DNA from: CAWBJP01 sp044867425
GTDB lineage: Bacteria; Actinomycetota; Acidimicrobiia; IMCC26256; BP-133
Length of the DNA: 16,270 bases
Reading direction: 5' to 3'
NCBI GenBank assembly: GCA_044867425.1
Contig: JBIOUX010000068.1
Span: 1 to 16,270, forward strand
The translations under genes and the position numbers were made by a program. The first letter of the stretch is position 1; each line of letters opens with the position of its first letter. Shown piece by piece: positions 1-6,996 of the stretch. The notes under the pieces were generated by a model, which saw only the letters and a list, made by a program, of their open reading frames with translations, searched no databases and was not told where the DNA came from.

Positions 1-11
1 CCTTCCCGAAC

Positions 12-80
12 GCACGCCGTTTCCCTCCGCCTCCGAATCCAGCCTTGAGCAGCCGGAAACGTAGGCAGGGAACGGCGTGC
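12..80. repeat. Imperfect inverted repeat (long-stem hairpin) upstream of the RTX gene
   Basis: Bases 12-26 (GCACGCCGTTTCCCT) pair with 67-80 (AGGGAACGGCGTGC): 14 base pairs with one bulged T at 22 and a loop of about 40 bases. It lies 110 bases before the RTX start codon. It could be the terminator of a gene left of the window, or an operator; the lack of a T-tract gives no help in choosing. Confidence 0.55.
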
Positions 81-153
81 ACTGCCTTTCAGCCCATCAG
101 CGGACCCACGGAAGCGTCAGGAGAGCCAGAAATTCGTCGACCTCGGTCGGCCC

Positions 154-176
154 GGGCGGCGTACCCTCAGCCGCCC
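154..176 (+). promoter_or_regulatory. 5' leader stem-loop and Shine-Dalgarno of the RTX gene
   Basis: GGGCGGC (154-160) pairs with GCCGCCC (170-176) around a 9-base loop. Only five bases separate it from the ribosome-binding site GGAGG at 182-186, which precedes ATG 191. The site decides the start at 191 rather than the ATG at 77. A role for the hairpin in translation is inference. Confidence 0.4.
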
Positions 177-190
177 CCTCTGGAGGAACC

Positions 191-985
191 ATGCGCATCC
201 GTCCCGTCCTGTTCGCGGCGTCCCTGCTCGGCCTCCTCGCCGCCGGGCCAGTCCGAGCGGCCAGCCCGGCGAACGACCTGGGTGACCATGTGGCCGTGCG
301 GGACGGCAGGTACTCCTGCTTCGGCGAGAAGGCCACCGTGGTCGGAACCAGCCGCCGGGACACCATCCTGCTCACGCCAGGGCGCGATGTGGTCGTGACG
401 TTGGGCGGTGCCGATGTCGTCTACAACCCCGACGACCACTCAGAAACGAACGGGCCTCCCCCGGAAGATCCGCCGGCCAACAACGACCTCGTGTGCACCG
501 GTCCGGGCCACGACTACGTCCGGGGGGCGGCCCAGGTCGACGGGGGTGCCGACCGCGACGAGATCAACGGCGCCCAGATCGTCTACGGGGGCCCGGGCGA
601 TGACCACATTGCCGAGTGGGGCTGCGCCCCTAGCGAGATTCATGCTGGGCCTGGCGACGACAGCGTCAACGCCTTTCGCAGCTACGACGGCATTGACCGG
701 TGTCCCGGCAGGGGCAACGACCTCATTGACGGAGACGCCGGGGCCGACAACCTCCGAGGGGGCGACGGAAACGACCGGCTCTACGGCGGTCCAGGCGACG
801 ACGAGATCCAAGGCGGATACGGCGACGACATCCTCCAGGGCTGGGCGGGCAACGACGCCCTCTATGGAGAAGCCGGCGACGACATCCTCGATGGCGGCGG
901 TGAGGAGTTGGAGATCGATACCTGCGATGGCGGCCCCGGCGGGGACCGCAACTTCAATTGCGAGCACCTGCATCCCATCGGTTGA
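191..985 (+). CDS. Secreted RTX (hemolysin-type) calcium-binding repeat protein
   Basis: 264 residues. An N-terminal Sec signal (MRIR, then a hydrophobic core to about residue 19, likely cleavage after VRA at 23) indicates export. From about residue 133, and without a break from 181 to 235, there are glycine/aspartate nonapeptides of the GGxGxDxhx type (for example GGDGNDRLYG, GGPGDDEIQG, GGYGDDILQG). In RTX proteins such repeats bind Ca2+ in a parallel beta-roll, so the protein should fold only outside the cell, where calcium is high. No catalytic domain is seen. Six cysteines (43, 102, 145, 171, 245, 257) are unusual for RTX proteins of type I secretion and could form disulfides; the last two lie in a DxCDGGxGxDxxxNCE tail that I recall from other actinobacterial RTX proteins. 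The start follows GGAGG with good spacing. The role is unknown; surface or matrix protein is a guess. Confidence 0.85.
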   Translation: MRIRPVLFAASLLGLLAAGPVRAASPANDLGDHVAVRDGRYSCFGEKATVVGTSRRDTILLTPGRDVVVTLGGADVVYNPDDHSETNGPPPEDPPANNDLVCTGPGHDYVRGAAQVDGGADRDEINGAQIVYGGPGDDHIAEWGCAPSEIHAGPGDDSVNAFRSYDGIDRCPGRGNDLIDGDAGADNLRGGDGNDRLYGGPGDDEIQGGYGDDILQGWAGNDALYGEAGDDILDGGGEELEIDTCDGGPGGDRNFNCEHLHPIG

Positions 986-1111
986 ACGCGAACGAGGCCG
1001 GTGACTGAGCAGAGAGACGTGGCGTTCTCCGCCGGTCTCAGGGCATGCACGGGCCACGGGGGTACGGTGACCATGCGAAGCCGATGCGGTCCACGAGACC
1101 AGGGAGCAGCG

Positions 1112-1700
1112 ATGGCGGTCCCGAAGCAACGGTATGCAGCCGCCGGGACAGAAGCGGACACCGAGCGCGCGCGACTCGCCATCTTCGAGTCGCATTTGGA
1201 CCCCGCGACGGCACGCCGGCTGGAGGCCGTGGGTGTCTCAACCGGGTGGCGCTGCCTCGAGGTCGGTGCGGGACGCGGCTCGGTGGCGCGGCCGCTGGCC
1301 GAGAAGGTCGGTCCGTCGGGGGCGGTCGTCGCAACCGACGTGGACACACGGTTCCTCACCGGCCTGGACCTGGCCCAGGTTGACGTTCACCACCACGATG
1401 TCTTGCACGACCCGATCGACGATGGCCCCTACGATCTCGCCCACTGCCGGTTCCCTTCTGTCGCTTCTGGCGCGGGCGGGGCTGTCCGAGCTGTCGGCCG
1501 ACGGCTTCTACTGTCTCGGGCGCGGCGGGACTCCGACGGCGCAGATGGTCCGTGGGTGGCTGGAGGTCACGCGAGACGTGGTTGTCGCCGGCGGAGCTGT
1601 CAGCGCCGAGGACTACGACAAGGCCCTGAGCGCATGGGACGACCCGACGTACACCTTCGCCACCTGGTCTTCGGTCGGCGCATGGGGACGCAGGACGTGA
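1112..1700 (+). pseudogene. Class I SAM-dependent methyltransferase, internally deleted and frameshifted
   Basis: The 5' half, read from ATG 1112 (AGGGAG at 1101-1106), gives 114 residues with the SAM-binding core: LEVGAGRGSVA (49-59, motif I), ATDVD (74-78, acidic end of strand 2), HHDVLHD (94-100) and YDLAHCRF (107-114). After about base 1455 that frame turns into arginine-rich nonsense. The +1 shifted frame then gives a typical C-terminal part of the same family, with LLARAGL, a GGTPTAQ segment, SAEDYDKAL and a VGAWGRR end, stopping at 1700. Normal members are about 270 residues; here 114 plus about 82 remain, so roughly 70-100 residues (motifs II-III and the lid) are gone at the junction. 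A simple sequencing error cannot explain a loss of that size. Probably inactive. It ends 13 bases before the stop of the convergent aldo/keto reductase. The substrate was probably a small molecule, but this cannot be read. Confidence 0.75.
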
Positions 1701-1713
1701 GCCGGGTTGCCCT

Positions 1714-2682
1714 TCAGCCGTTCACCCGGAACAGGTAGTCGTCGTTGGCGCGGGCGCCGGCCGCAGACCCGGGAGGGACGAGCCGGTCGAGGGCAGCGAG
1801 GATCTCGGGATCGAATTCGACATCGGCAGCGGCGGCGTTCTCCTCGAGGCGATCGATGCGGCGGGTCCCCGGGATGGCCACGATGTGGTCGCCCTGGTGG
1901 AGGATCCAGGCCAGCGCCAGTTGAGCCACGGTGAGATGGCGGACCTCGGCCGTGCGCCTCAGGCCCTCGGTCAGGTCGATGTTGGCCTCGAAGTTGTCAT
2001 CGGCGAAGCGGGGTTGGAGCCGGCGCCAGTCGTGGGCGGGAACGTCGCCGGGGCGGCGCAGGCCGCCGGTGAGGAGGCCACGCCCGAGCGGGCTGTAGGC
2101 CACGAAGGTGGCCCCGAGTTCCCCGGTCGCGGCCAGGATGCCGGCCTCGGGGTCGCGGGAGAAGAGGGAATACTCGCTCTGCACGGCGGCGATGGGATGG
2201 ACGCCATGCGCTCGCCGCAGGGTGTCCGGGCTCACCTCGGAGAGACCGAGGTGCCTGACATGTCCGGCGGCCACCAGGTCGGCCATGGCCCCGACGGTGT
2301 CCTCGATGGGGGTGTCGGGGTCGACCCGGTGCAGGTAGTACAGATCGATGTGGTCGGTTCCCAGACGCCGGGCGCTGTCCTCGAACGATTGGCGCACCGC
2401 CTCGGGCCGGCCGCCGCCGCCCGGGGTCCCGCCGCCGAACTTGGTGGCGACGACGACGTCGTCACGCCGATCGGCGAGCACCTTGGCGATGAGGAGCTCG
2501 TTGCGGCCGCTGCCGTAGATGTCGGCGGTGTCGATGTGGTTCATGCCCCGGTCGAGGGCGGCGCGGAGCAGCGCCTCGGACTCGCGGTCCTCGGCCGGTC
2601 CGTACGCGCCCGAAAGGCTCATCGCCCCGACGCCGATGACGGAGATGCCCCGACCGGCCGGGCCCAAGGTGCGATAGCGCAT
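1714..2682 (-). CDS. Aldo/keto reductase (AKR13-like)
   Basis: 322 residues, full length for the family. Cytosolic NADPH-dependent reduction of aldehydes or ketones is expected from the (beta/alpha)8 fold. The catalytic tetrad is present: Asp51 and Tyr56 in HIDTADIYGSG, Lys81 in VVATKFG, His118 in YYLHRVDPDTPIE. Further family segments are GKVRHLG-like VRHLGLSE (142-149), IAAVQSEYSLFSRDPE (164-179), AYSPLGRGLLTG (195-206) and the NADPH 2'-phosphate loop IPGTRRIDRLEEN (270-282). ATG 2682 follows a strong GGAGGAGAGG on the minus strand (2688-2697). The gene lies 95 bases downstream of the ketopantoate-reductase-like gene on the same strand and could be the third gene of that operon, though the gap leaves room for a separate promoter. 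Substrate unknown; glyoxylate is conceivable only from context. Confidence 0.92.
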   Translation of the reverse strand: MRYRTLGPAGRGISVIGVGAMSLSGAYGPAEDRESEALLRAALDRGMNHIDTADIYGSGRNELLIAKVLADRRDDVVVATKFGGGTPGGGGRPEAVRQSFEDSARRLGTDHIDLYYLHRVDPDTPIEDTVGAMADLVAAGHVRHLGLSEVSPDTLRRAHGVHPIAAVQSEYSLFSRDPEAGILAATGELGATFVAYSPLGRGLLTGGLRRPGDVPAHDWRRLQPRFADDNFEANIDLTEGLRRTAEVRHLTVAQLALAWILHQGDHIVAIPGTRRIDRLEENAAAADVEFDPEILAALDRLVPPGSAAGARANDDYLFRVNG

Positions 2683-2777
2683 CGGCGCCTCTCCTCCGAG
2701 CTCGTTGTGCTCCGGGCGGCGAGGACCCTACGTCCGCCAACTCCACCTTCGCTACCGATTTGTCGAACCAGTGCCGC

Positions 2778-3713
2778 CTACCGGCGCTGGGCCCGCAACT
2801 TGGCGCAGGCGTAGACGGCCCGGGTGTGGGGCGTCTCGATCCCCAGTCGTTCCCCCAGCTCGATCAGGGCCCCCACCACCGGCTCCAGCTCCAGCGACCG
2901 TCCGGCCTCCAGGTCCTGGAGCATCGAAGTCTTGTGCTCGCCCACCTCTTCGGCCCCCGCCATGCGCCGCTCGATCGACACCGGCAGGCGCATCCCGAGC
3001 CCGGCGGCGACCGCTTCCACCTCGGCCATGATCTTCCGGGCCAGAGCCGAGACGTCGGGATGGCGGGCCATCTCCGCCAGGGTGGACCCGGTGAGGACGC
3101 TGATCGGGTTGAAGGCGGCGTTGCCCATCAGCTTGACGAACACCTCTTCTCGGAGATGGGCGGTGACCGAGCAGCGCAGCCCCGCCTCCCGGAGCGCCCC
3201 GGCGATGGCCTGGCAGCGCTCCGAGCGTCCCCCAGCCGGCTCACCCAGGGAGATGCGGCTGCCTTCGATGTGGCGGATGACGCCGGGCTCGGCCACCTCG
3301 GCCGAGAAGTAAACGATCGAGCCCAGCACCCGGCGGGCTTCGATGGCGGCGGCGATCACCCCTCCCGGGTCCACCCGCTCCAGCGGGGTGAACCACCAGG
3401 GGATCCCGTTCTGGGTGCTCATGACCATCGTGTCGGGACCGAGCAGGGGGCGGAGTCGGGGGGCCAGGTCGGGCAGGCCGTGGGCCTTCACCCCGAGCAC
3501 GACCACGTCGGCCGGGCCGATCGACTCCGGGTCGCCGGTCACTGCCGGGCGGGCCTCGAAGTCGCCCTCCGGGCTCTCGACGCGTACACCCCGCTCCCGC
3601 ATGGCCGCCAGGTGGGGGCCGCGGGCGAGCAGGGTGACGTCGGCCCCGGCTCGGGCCAGGCGGGCCCCCAGGTAGCCCCCCACCGCCCCCGCTCCGGCGA
3701 CGACGAGCCTCAC
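2778..3713 (-). CDS. Ketopantoate reductase family (PanE/ApbA) oxidoreductase; possible oxalyl-CoA reductase
   Basis: 311 residues. N-terminal Rossmann fold with GAGAVGGYLG (7-16) for NADPH; QNGIPWW (101-107); C-terminal helical domain with the catalytic pattern KLMGNAAFNP, giving Lys194, Asn198 and Asn202 of the family KxxxNxxxNP motif; and the conserved MLQDLEAGRSLELEP segment (264-278). The start is GTG 3713, which overlaps the TGA of the upstream CoA ligase as GTGA. No Shine-Dalgarno is visible, so translation is probably coupled. Reading on upstream in this frame (to 4622) only gives an arginine/proline-rich shadow of the ligase gene. The family enzyme reduces 2-dehydropantoate to pantoate in CoA synthesis. 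However, a family member (PanE2) is reported to reduce oxalyl-CoA to glyoxylate in Methylobacterium, and the tight pairing with an oxalate-CoA-ligase-like gene favours that or a related role here. The family assignment is firm; the substrate is inference. Confidence 0.9.
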   Translation of the reverse strand: MRLVVAGAGAVGGYLGARLARAGADVTLLARGPHLAAMRERGVRVESPEGDFEARPAVTGDPESIGPADVVVLGVKAHGLPDLAPRLRPLLGPDTMVMSTQNGIPWWFTPLERVDPGGVIAAAIEARRVLGSIVYFSAEVAEPGVIRHIEGSRISLGEPAGGRSERCQAIAGALREAGLRCSVTAHLREEVFVKLMGNAAFNPISVLTGSTLAEMARHPDVSALARKIMAEVEAVAAGLGMRLPVSIERRMAGAEEVGEHKTSMLQDLEAGRSLELEPVVGALIELGERLGIETPHTRAVYACAKLRAQRR

Positions 3714-5212
3714 GCCCGGCCGGTGGCGAAGCGGGAGGCCAAGCTCAGGCGCTGGACCTTCCCCGTGGCCGTGCGGGGGATGGCCTCCACCACGTGGAGC
3801 TGGTCGGGGCACTTGAAGCCGGCCAGCCGGTCCCGGCACCAGGCCAGAAGCTCGGCCTCGGCCACCGGCTGGCCCAGCACCACGGCGGCCGCCACCACCT
3901 CCCCCCACACCGGGTGGGGCACGCCGAAGGCCACGGCCTCGGCCACCGCCGGGTGGGCCAGCAGCACGTCGTCGATCTCCCGGGGCGCGATCTTCTCGCC
4001 CCCCCGGTTGATCAGCTCCTTGATCCGGCCGGTGAGGCGCAGGTAGCCGTCGGCGTCGACCACGCCCTGGTCCCCGGTGCGGAACCAGCCGGCGGTGAAG
4101 GAATCGGCGTTGGCCGCCGGGTTGTCCTCGTAGCCGTCGATGACGTTGGGCCCGGCGATCACCACCTCGCCCGGCTGGCCGGCCGGCAACTCGGTCCCCT
4201 CCGGAGAAAGGATCCCGATGCGCACCCCGGTCCCCGGACCCACCGTGCCCGGCTTGCGCTCCCCCGGCGGCAGGGGATTGGAGGCCATCTGGTGGGCGGC
4301 CTCGGTCATGCCGTAGGCCTCGAGGACGGGGACGCCGAGGCGTGACTCGAGCTGGATCATCACCTCGGGTGGGAGGGCGGCGCTGCAGGAGCGGATGAAG
4401 CGGAGTTGCCCGGCGCCGGCGGGTCGCTCGGCCCCGAGGCGGGCCAGGAGAAGCTGATGGATGGTGGGGACGGCCGAGTACCAGGTGACACCGTGGGCCC
4501 GGACCAGGCGCCAGAAGGAGAAGGGGCTGAAGGCAGGCGGCACCACCACCGTCCCGCCGGAGGCGAAGGTGGCGAGGGCGCTGGCCACCAGCCCGTGGAC
4601 GTGAAACAGCGGCATCACGCACAGGGAGGCGTCCTCGGGGGCCAGCTGGTAGGTCTCCACCACGTTGGCCACCGAGACGGCCAGGTTGCCGTGGCGGAGC
4701 GGGACCCGCTTGGGACGGCCGGTGCTGCCGCTGGTGTGGAGGACGAGGGCGACGTCCTCCGGGGCCGGCGCCCGGGCCGGAGCCCGCGGCGTGGGACCGG
4801 CGGCGGCGAGGGCCTCGGCCGTGGTCACCGGCAACCCGCAGTCGGCCGCCGCCCGCCGGGCGTCCTCGGCGCCGGCTTCGGGGAGGACGACGAGCTTTGC
4901 TCCCGTGTCCTGCAGGTAGAAGCAGAGCTCCTCGTAGCGGTAGGCCGGGTTCAGGGGGGCGGCCGTCCCCGCCACCGAGGCGGCCAGGGTGACCACCACC
5001 GCCGGCAACCCGTTGGGCAGGGCGATCGCCACTCGTTCGCCCGCCCCGATCCCGGAAGCGGCCAGGGCGCCGGCCAGGTCCACGACCCGCTGGCGCAGGG
5101 CGTCGTAGGTGAGGACGCCGTCGTCGCCGTCGGGCTCCACGAGAGCCACCCGGTCACCGGGGGCGGCGTGCAGTACGTCCAGCAGCGTGACCGGGGAGGC
5201 CGGAACGCTCAT
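3710..5212 (-). CDS. AMP-dependent acyl-CoA synthetase, oxalate-CoA ligase (AAE3/Pcs60)-like
   Basis: 500 residues, complete ANL-superfamily enzyme that forms an acyl-adenylate and then a CoA thioester. Visible motifs: HTSGSTGRPKR (159-169, ATP phosphate loop), YGMTEA (300-305), GWFRTGD (375-381), RIKELINRGGEKI (396-408, hinge), and TATGKVQR with catalytic Lys485. Segments MPLFHVHGL (200-208), FSFWR (231-235), TWYSAVPTIHQ (243-253), RFIRSCSAAL (271-280) and MASNPLP (309-315) match, as I remember them, oxalyl-CoA synthetases such as plant AAE3 and yeast Pcs60 better than 4-coumarate or fatty-acid ligases. Oxalate is therefore the favoured substrate. ATG 5212 has no clear Shine-Dalgarno; a TACAAT box close upstream suggests a very short leader. 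The stop overlaps the PanE-like start by four bases. No oxalyl-CoA decarboxylase or formyl-CoA transferase is in the window. Confidence 0.92.
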   Translation of the reverse strand: MSVPASPVTLLDVLHAAPGDRVALVEPDGDDGVLTYDALRQRVVDLAGALAASGIGAGERVAIALPNGLPAVVVTLAASVAGTAAPLNPAYRYEELCFYLQDTGAKLVVLPEAGAEDARRAAADCGLPVTTAEALAAAGPTPRAPARAPAPEDVALVLHTSGSTGRPKRVPLRHGNLAVSVANVVETYQLAPEDASLCVMPLFHVHGLVASALATFASGGTVVVPPAFSPFSFWRLVRAHGVTWYSAVPTIHQLLLARLGAERPAGAGQLRFIRSCSAALPPEVMIQLESRLGVPVLEAYGMTEAAHQMASNPLPPGERKPGTVGPGTGVRIGILSPEGTELPAGQPGEVVIAGPNVIDGYEDNPAANADSFTAGWFRTGDQGVVDADGYLRLTGRIKELINRGGEKIAPREIDDVLLAHPAVAEAVAFGVPHPVWGEVVAAAVVLGQPVAEAELLAWCRDRLAGFKCPDQLHVVEAIPRTATGKVQRLSLASRFATGRA

Positions 5213-5223
5213 GGCGGGGGCGG

Positions 5224-5229
5224 ATTGTA
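5224..5229 (-). promoter_or_regulatory. Possible -10 box (TACAAT) for the CoA-ligase operon
   Basis: On the minus strand TACAAT ends 11 bases before the ATG at 5212. This fits the TANNNT -10 pattern and would give a leader of only a few bases, which agrees with the missing Shine-Dalgarno. No good -35 box is seen at the expected distance, so the call is weak. Confidence 0.35.
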
Positions 5230-5308
5230 CCCGGCGAGCCGGGCGAGAGCCCGGCGACGAGGCGGCCGAGGCCGGCGCCGAGAGTGTCGTGGGGCTGACA
5301 GATGCGGC

Positions 5309-5340
5309 ATCGGTAGGGCGAAGGACGTCCCGTCACCGAT
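5309..5340. promoter_or_regulatory. Inverted repeat in the divergent intergenic region (possible operator)
   Basis: ATCGGT (5309-5314) and ACCGAT (5335-5340) are a 6-base inverted repeat, and an 8-base palindrome GGACGTCC lies between them at 5323-5330. The two are not concentric. They sit in the 173-base space between the divergent CoA-ligase operon and the flavoprotein gene, where a shared regulator could bind. No regulator gene adjoins it. Confidence 0.3.
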
Positions 5341-5385
5341 ACCTGACGCTGAGGGGACCACATCAGTGCTGGGGAAGGGAGCGAC

Positions 5386-6942
5386 ATGGACCGCGAGCCG
5401 ATGCTCCACGCCCTGCCGGATCTCAGACAACCTGGTACCCCCCGACGCGATCAGGGCACCTCGCCCGTGAACCGGCGCCAGTTCATCGCCGGTCTGGCGG
5501 CCGCGGCCGTCGTGATCGGATACGACCCGATCGGGCGACGCTGGCTCGGGCGGGCGGAGGCCGCTTCGGGTTGTGGGAGCTTCGCCGAGGCGCCCCGCCT
5601 CGATGGAACCCTGGTCTTCGACGCGGTGTCCCGTCAGGCCGACCCCGCCGACGTCGGAAACATCGCCCACCGGACCCCCTGCGCCGTCCTGCGGCCAGGC
5701 TCGGTGGAAGACATCCGACGGATGGTCCAGTACTGCCGTCGCTACCACATCGAGGTCGCCGCCCGCGGTCAGGGCCGCAGCCTCTACGGCCAGAGCCTGT
5801 CCGACGGCCTCGTCATCGAGCAGCGCGCCGTGGACAAGATCCACTCCATCGGACCCGACGGCGCACATGTCGACGCCGGCGTGCTCTGGAAGGAGCTCCT
5901 CCAAGCCGCGCACGACCAGGGCCTGGTTCCGCCCGTCCTCACGGCCTTCACCGAGTTGACGGTGGGGGGCACCCTGTCGGCCGGGGGCGTCTCCCGGACC
6001 AACGCCCAGGGCGCCCAGGTCGACCGCGTCCAGGAGCTCGAGGTCGTCACCGGCGCCGGCGACGTCCTCCGCTGCTCACCCGACCACAACCGCGACCTCT
6101 TCGAGGTCGTCCTCGCCGGCCTCGGGCAGTGCGCCATCATCACCAAAGCGAAGCTCGATCTGGTTCCCGTCAAGCAGATGGCGCGCACCTACAGCCTGCA
6201 CTACACGGACAACGCCACCTTCTTCCGTGACCTGCGAACCCTGCTCAACCGGGGCGAGCTGAACGACGTCTTCAATCTCTGGCTTCCCCCGGGCGCAACC
6301 GGCGTCGTGTACCAGCTTCAGGCCGCCGTCTTCTACGACACCTCCAACCCGCCGGACGACGCCCACCTCATGCGGGGCCTCAGCGTGTCGCCCGCGGCCA
6401 TCGCAGTCGCCGACTCGAGCTACCTCGACTACGCGCACGGCCTCGACCGCGTCTGGAACACATATCGAGCCACGGCCGCGTGGGACGACCTGCTCAAGCC
6501 GTGGTTCGACGTGTGCCTGCCCGAGCGCACCGTGGAGCAGTACGTCGCCGAGGTGCTCCCGACCATCACCCCCCGGGACGTCGGTCCCACCGGCTTCCTC
6601 GTGCTCGTCCCCCAGCGGCGCTCGAGGCTCACGCGCCCCTTCTTCCGGGTTCCGGATGCGGACGGCGGCGACTGGGTGTACATGTTCCACATCCTCACCT
6701 CCTCAGCCCTGCCGGGCCCCGATCCCGTCTTCGCCGCGGAGATGCTGGCGCGCAACCGGCGGCTCTTTGACAAGGCGCGCCAGGCCGGCGCCACCCGCTA
6801 CCCGGTCGGCGCCATCGAGTTCGTGCCGGCCGACTGGACCAGCCACTACGGGGCGCTGTGGCCCCAGCTTCTGGAATGCAAGCGGCGCTTCGACCCTGAC
6901 TCCATCCTCACACCGGGCCCGGGCATCTTCGCATCCCCTTGA
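5386..6942 (+). CDS. Tat-exported FAD-dependent oxidase, cytokinin dehydrogenase-like (VAO/PCMH family)
   Basis: 518 residues. ATG 5386 follows AAGGGAG (5375-5381). The N-terminus carries a twin-arginine signal, NRRQFIAGLAAAAVV (29-43), so export of the folded flavoprotein is expected. A GTG at 5468, just before the twin arginine, is a possible alternative start but has no ribosome site. The FAD-binding domain (about 97-260) contains PCAVLRPGSVEDI, GGTLSAGGVSRTNAQGAQ (194-211), ELEVVTGAGDVLRCS and GLGQCAIITKAKL. The C-terminal part (about 265-516) follows the cytokinin dehydrogenase pattern: YLDYAHGLDRV (346-356), KPWFDVCLP (371-379), HYGALW (487-492), KRRFDPDSILTPGPGIF (499-515). The position of the His that links FAD covalently in plant enzymes is Arg131 here (GQGRS), and the plant catalytic Asp (TDYL) aligns with Ala187. 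FAD is thus probably non-covalent and the substrate may not be a cytokinin. The universal stress gene follows 54 bases later. Confidence 0.88.
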   Translation: MDREPMLHALPDLRQPGTPRRDQGTSPVNRRQFIAGLAAAAVVIGYDPIGRRWLGRAEAASGCGSFAEAPRLDGTLVFDAVSRQADPADVGNIAHRTPCAVLRPGSVEDIRRMVQYCRRYHIEVAARGQGRSLYGQSLSDGLVIEQRAVDKIHSIGPDGAHVDAGVLWKELLQAAHDQGLVPPVLTAFTELTVGGTLSAGGVSRTNAQGAQVDRVQELEVVTGAGDVLRCSPDHNRDLFEVVLAGLGQCAIITKAKLDLVPVKQMARTYSLHYTDNATFFRDLRTLLNRGELNDVFNLWLPPGATGVVYQLQAAVFYDTSNPPDDAHLMRGLSVSPAAIAVADSSYLDYAHGLDRVWNTYRATAAWDDLLKPWFDVCLPERTVEQYVAEVLPTITPRDVGPTGFLVLVPQRRSRLTRPFFRVPDADGGDWVYMFHILTSSALPGPDPVFAAEMLARNRRLFDKARQAGATRYPVGAIEFVPADWTSHYGALWPQLLECKRRFDPDSILTPGPGIFASP

Positions 6943-6996
6943 GTCGGCGGCCCCGAGACAGGGGAGCCGAACGTGAGAGCACAGAGGGAGGGACCA

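Noticed and set aside
720..900. Tandem DNA repeats suggestive of a CRISPR or satellite
   Set aside because: The periodicity is 27 bases in frame and encodes RTX nonapeptides; there are no conserved repeats with unique spacers.
1701..1713. A terminator between the convergent methyltransferase relic and aldo/keto reductase
   Set aside because: Only 13 bases separate the stops and no stem is seen there.
2760..4046. Long plus-strand frame antisense to the PanE-like and CoA-ligase genes
   Set aside because: Composition is His/Gly/Asp/Arg-rich without any motif; it mirrors codon bias of the well-supported minus-strand genes.
2778..4622. A 614-residue minus-strand reading frame that joins the PanE-like protein to a long upstream part
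   Set aside because: The upstream 303 residues are an Arg/Gly/Pro-rich shadow of the CoA ligase in another frame. The Rossmann fold starts cleanly at GTG 3713.
6973..6996. GTG 6973 as start of the first universal stress protein
   Set aside because: No ribosome site before it, while TTG 6997 has GGAGG at five bases and matches the start of the paralogue.
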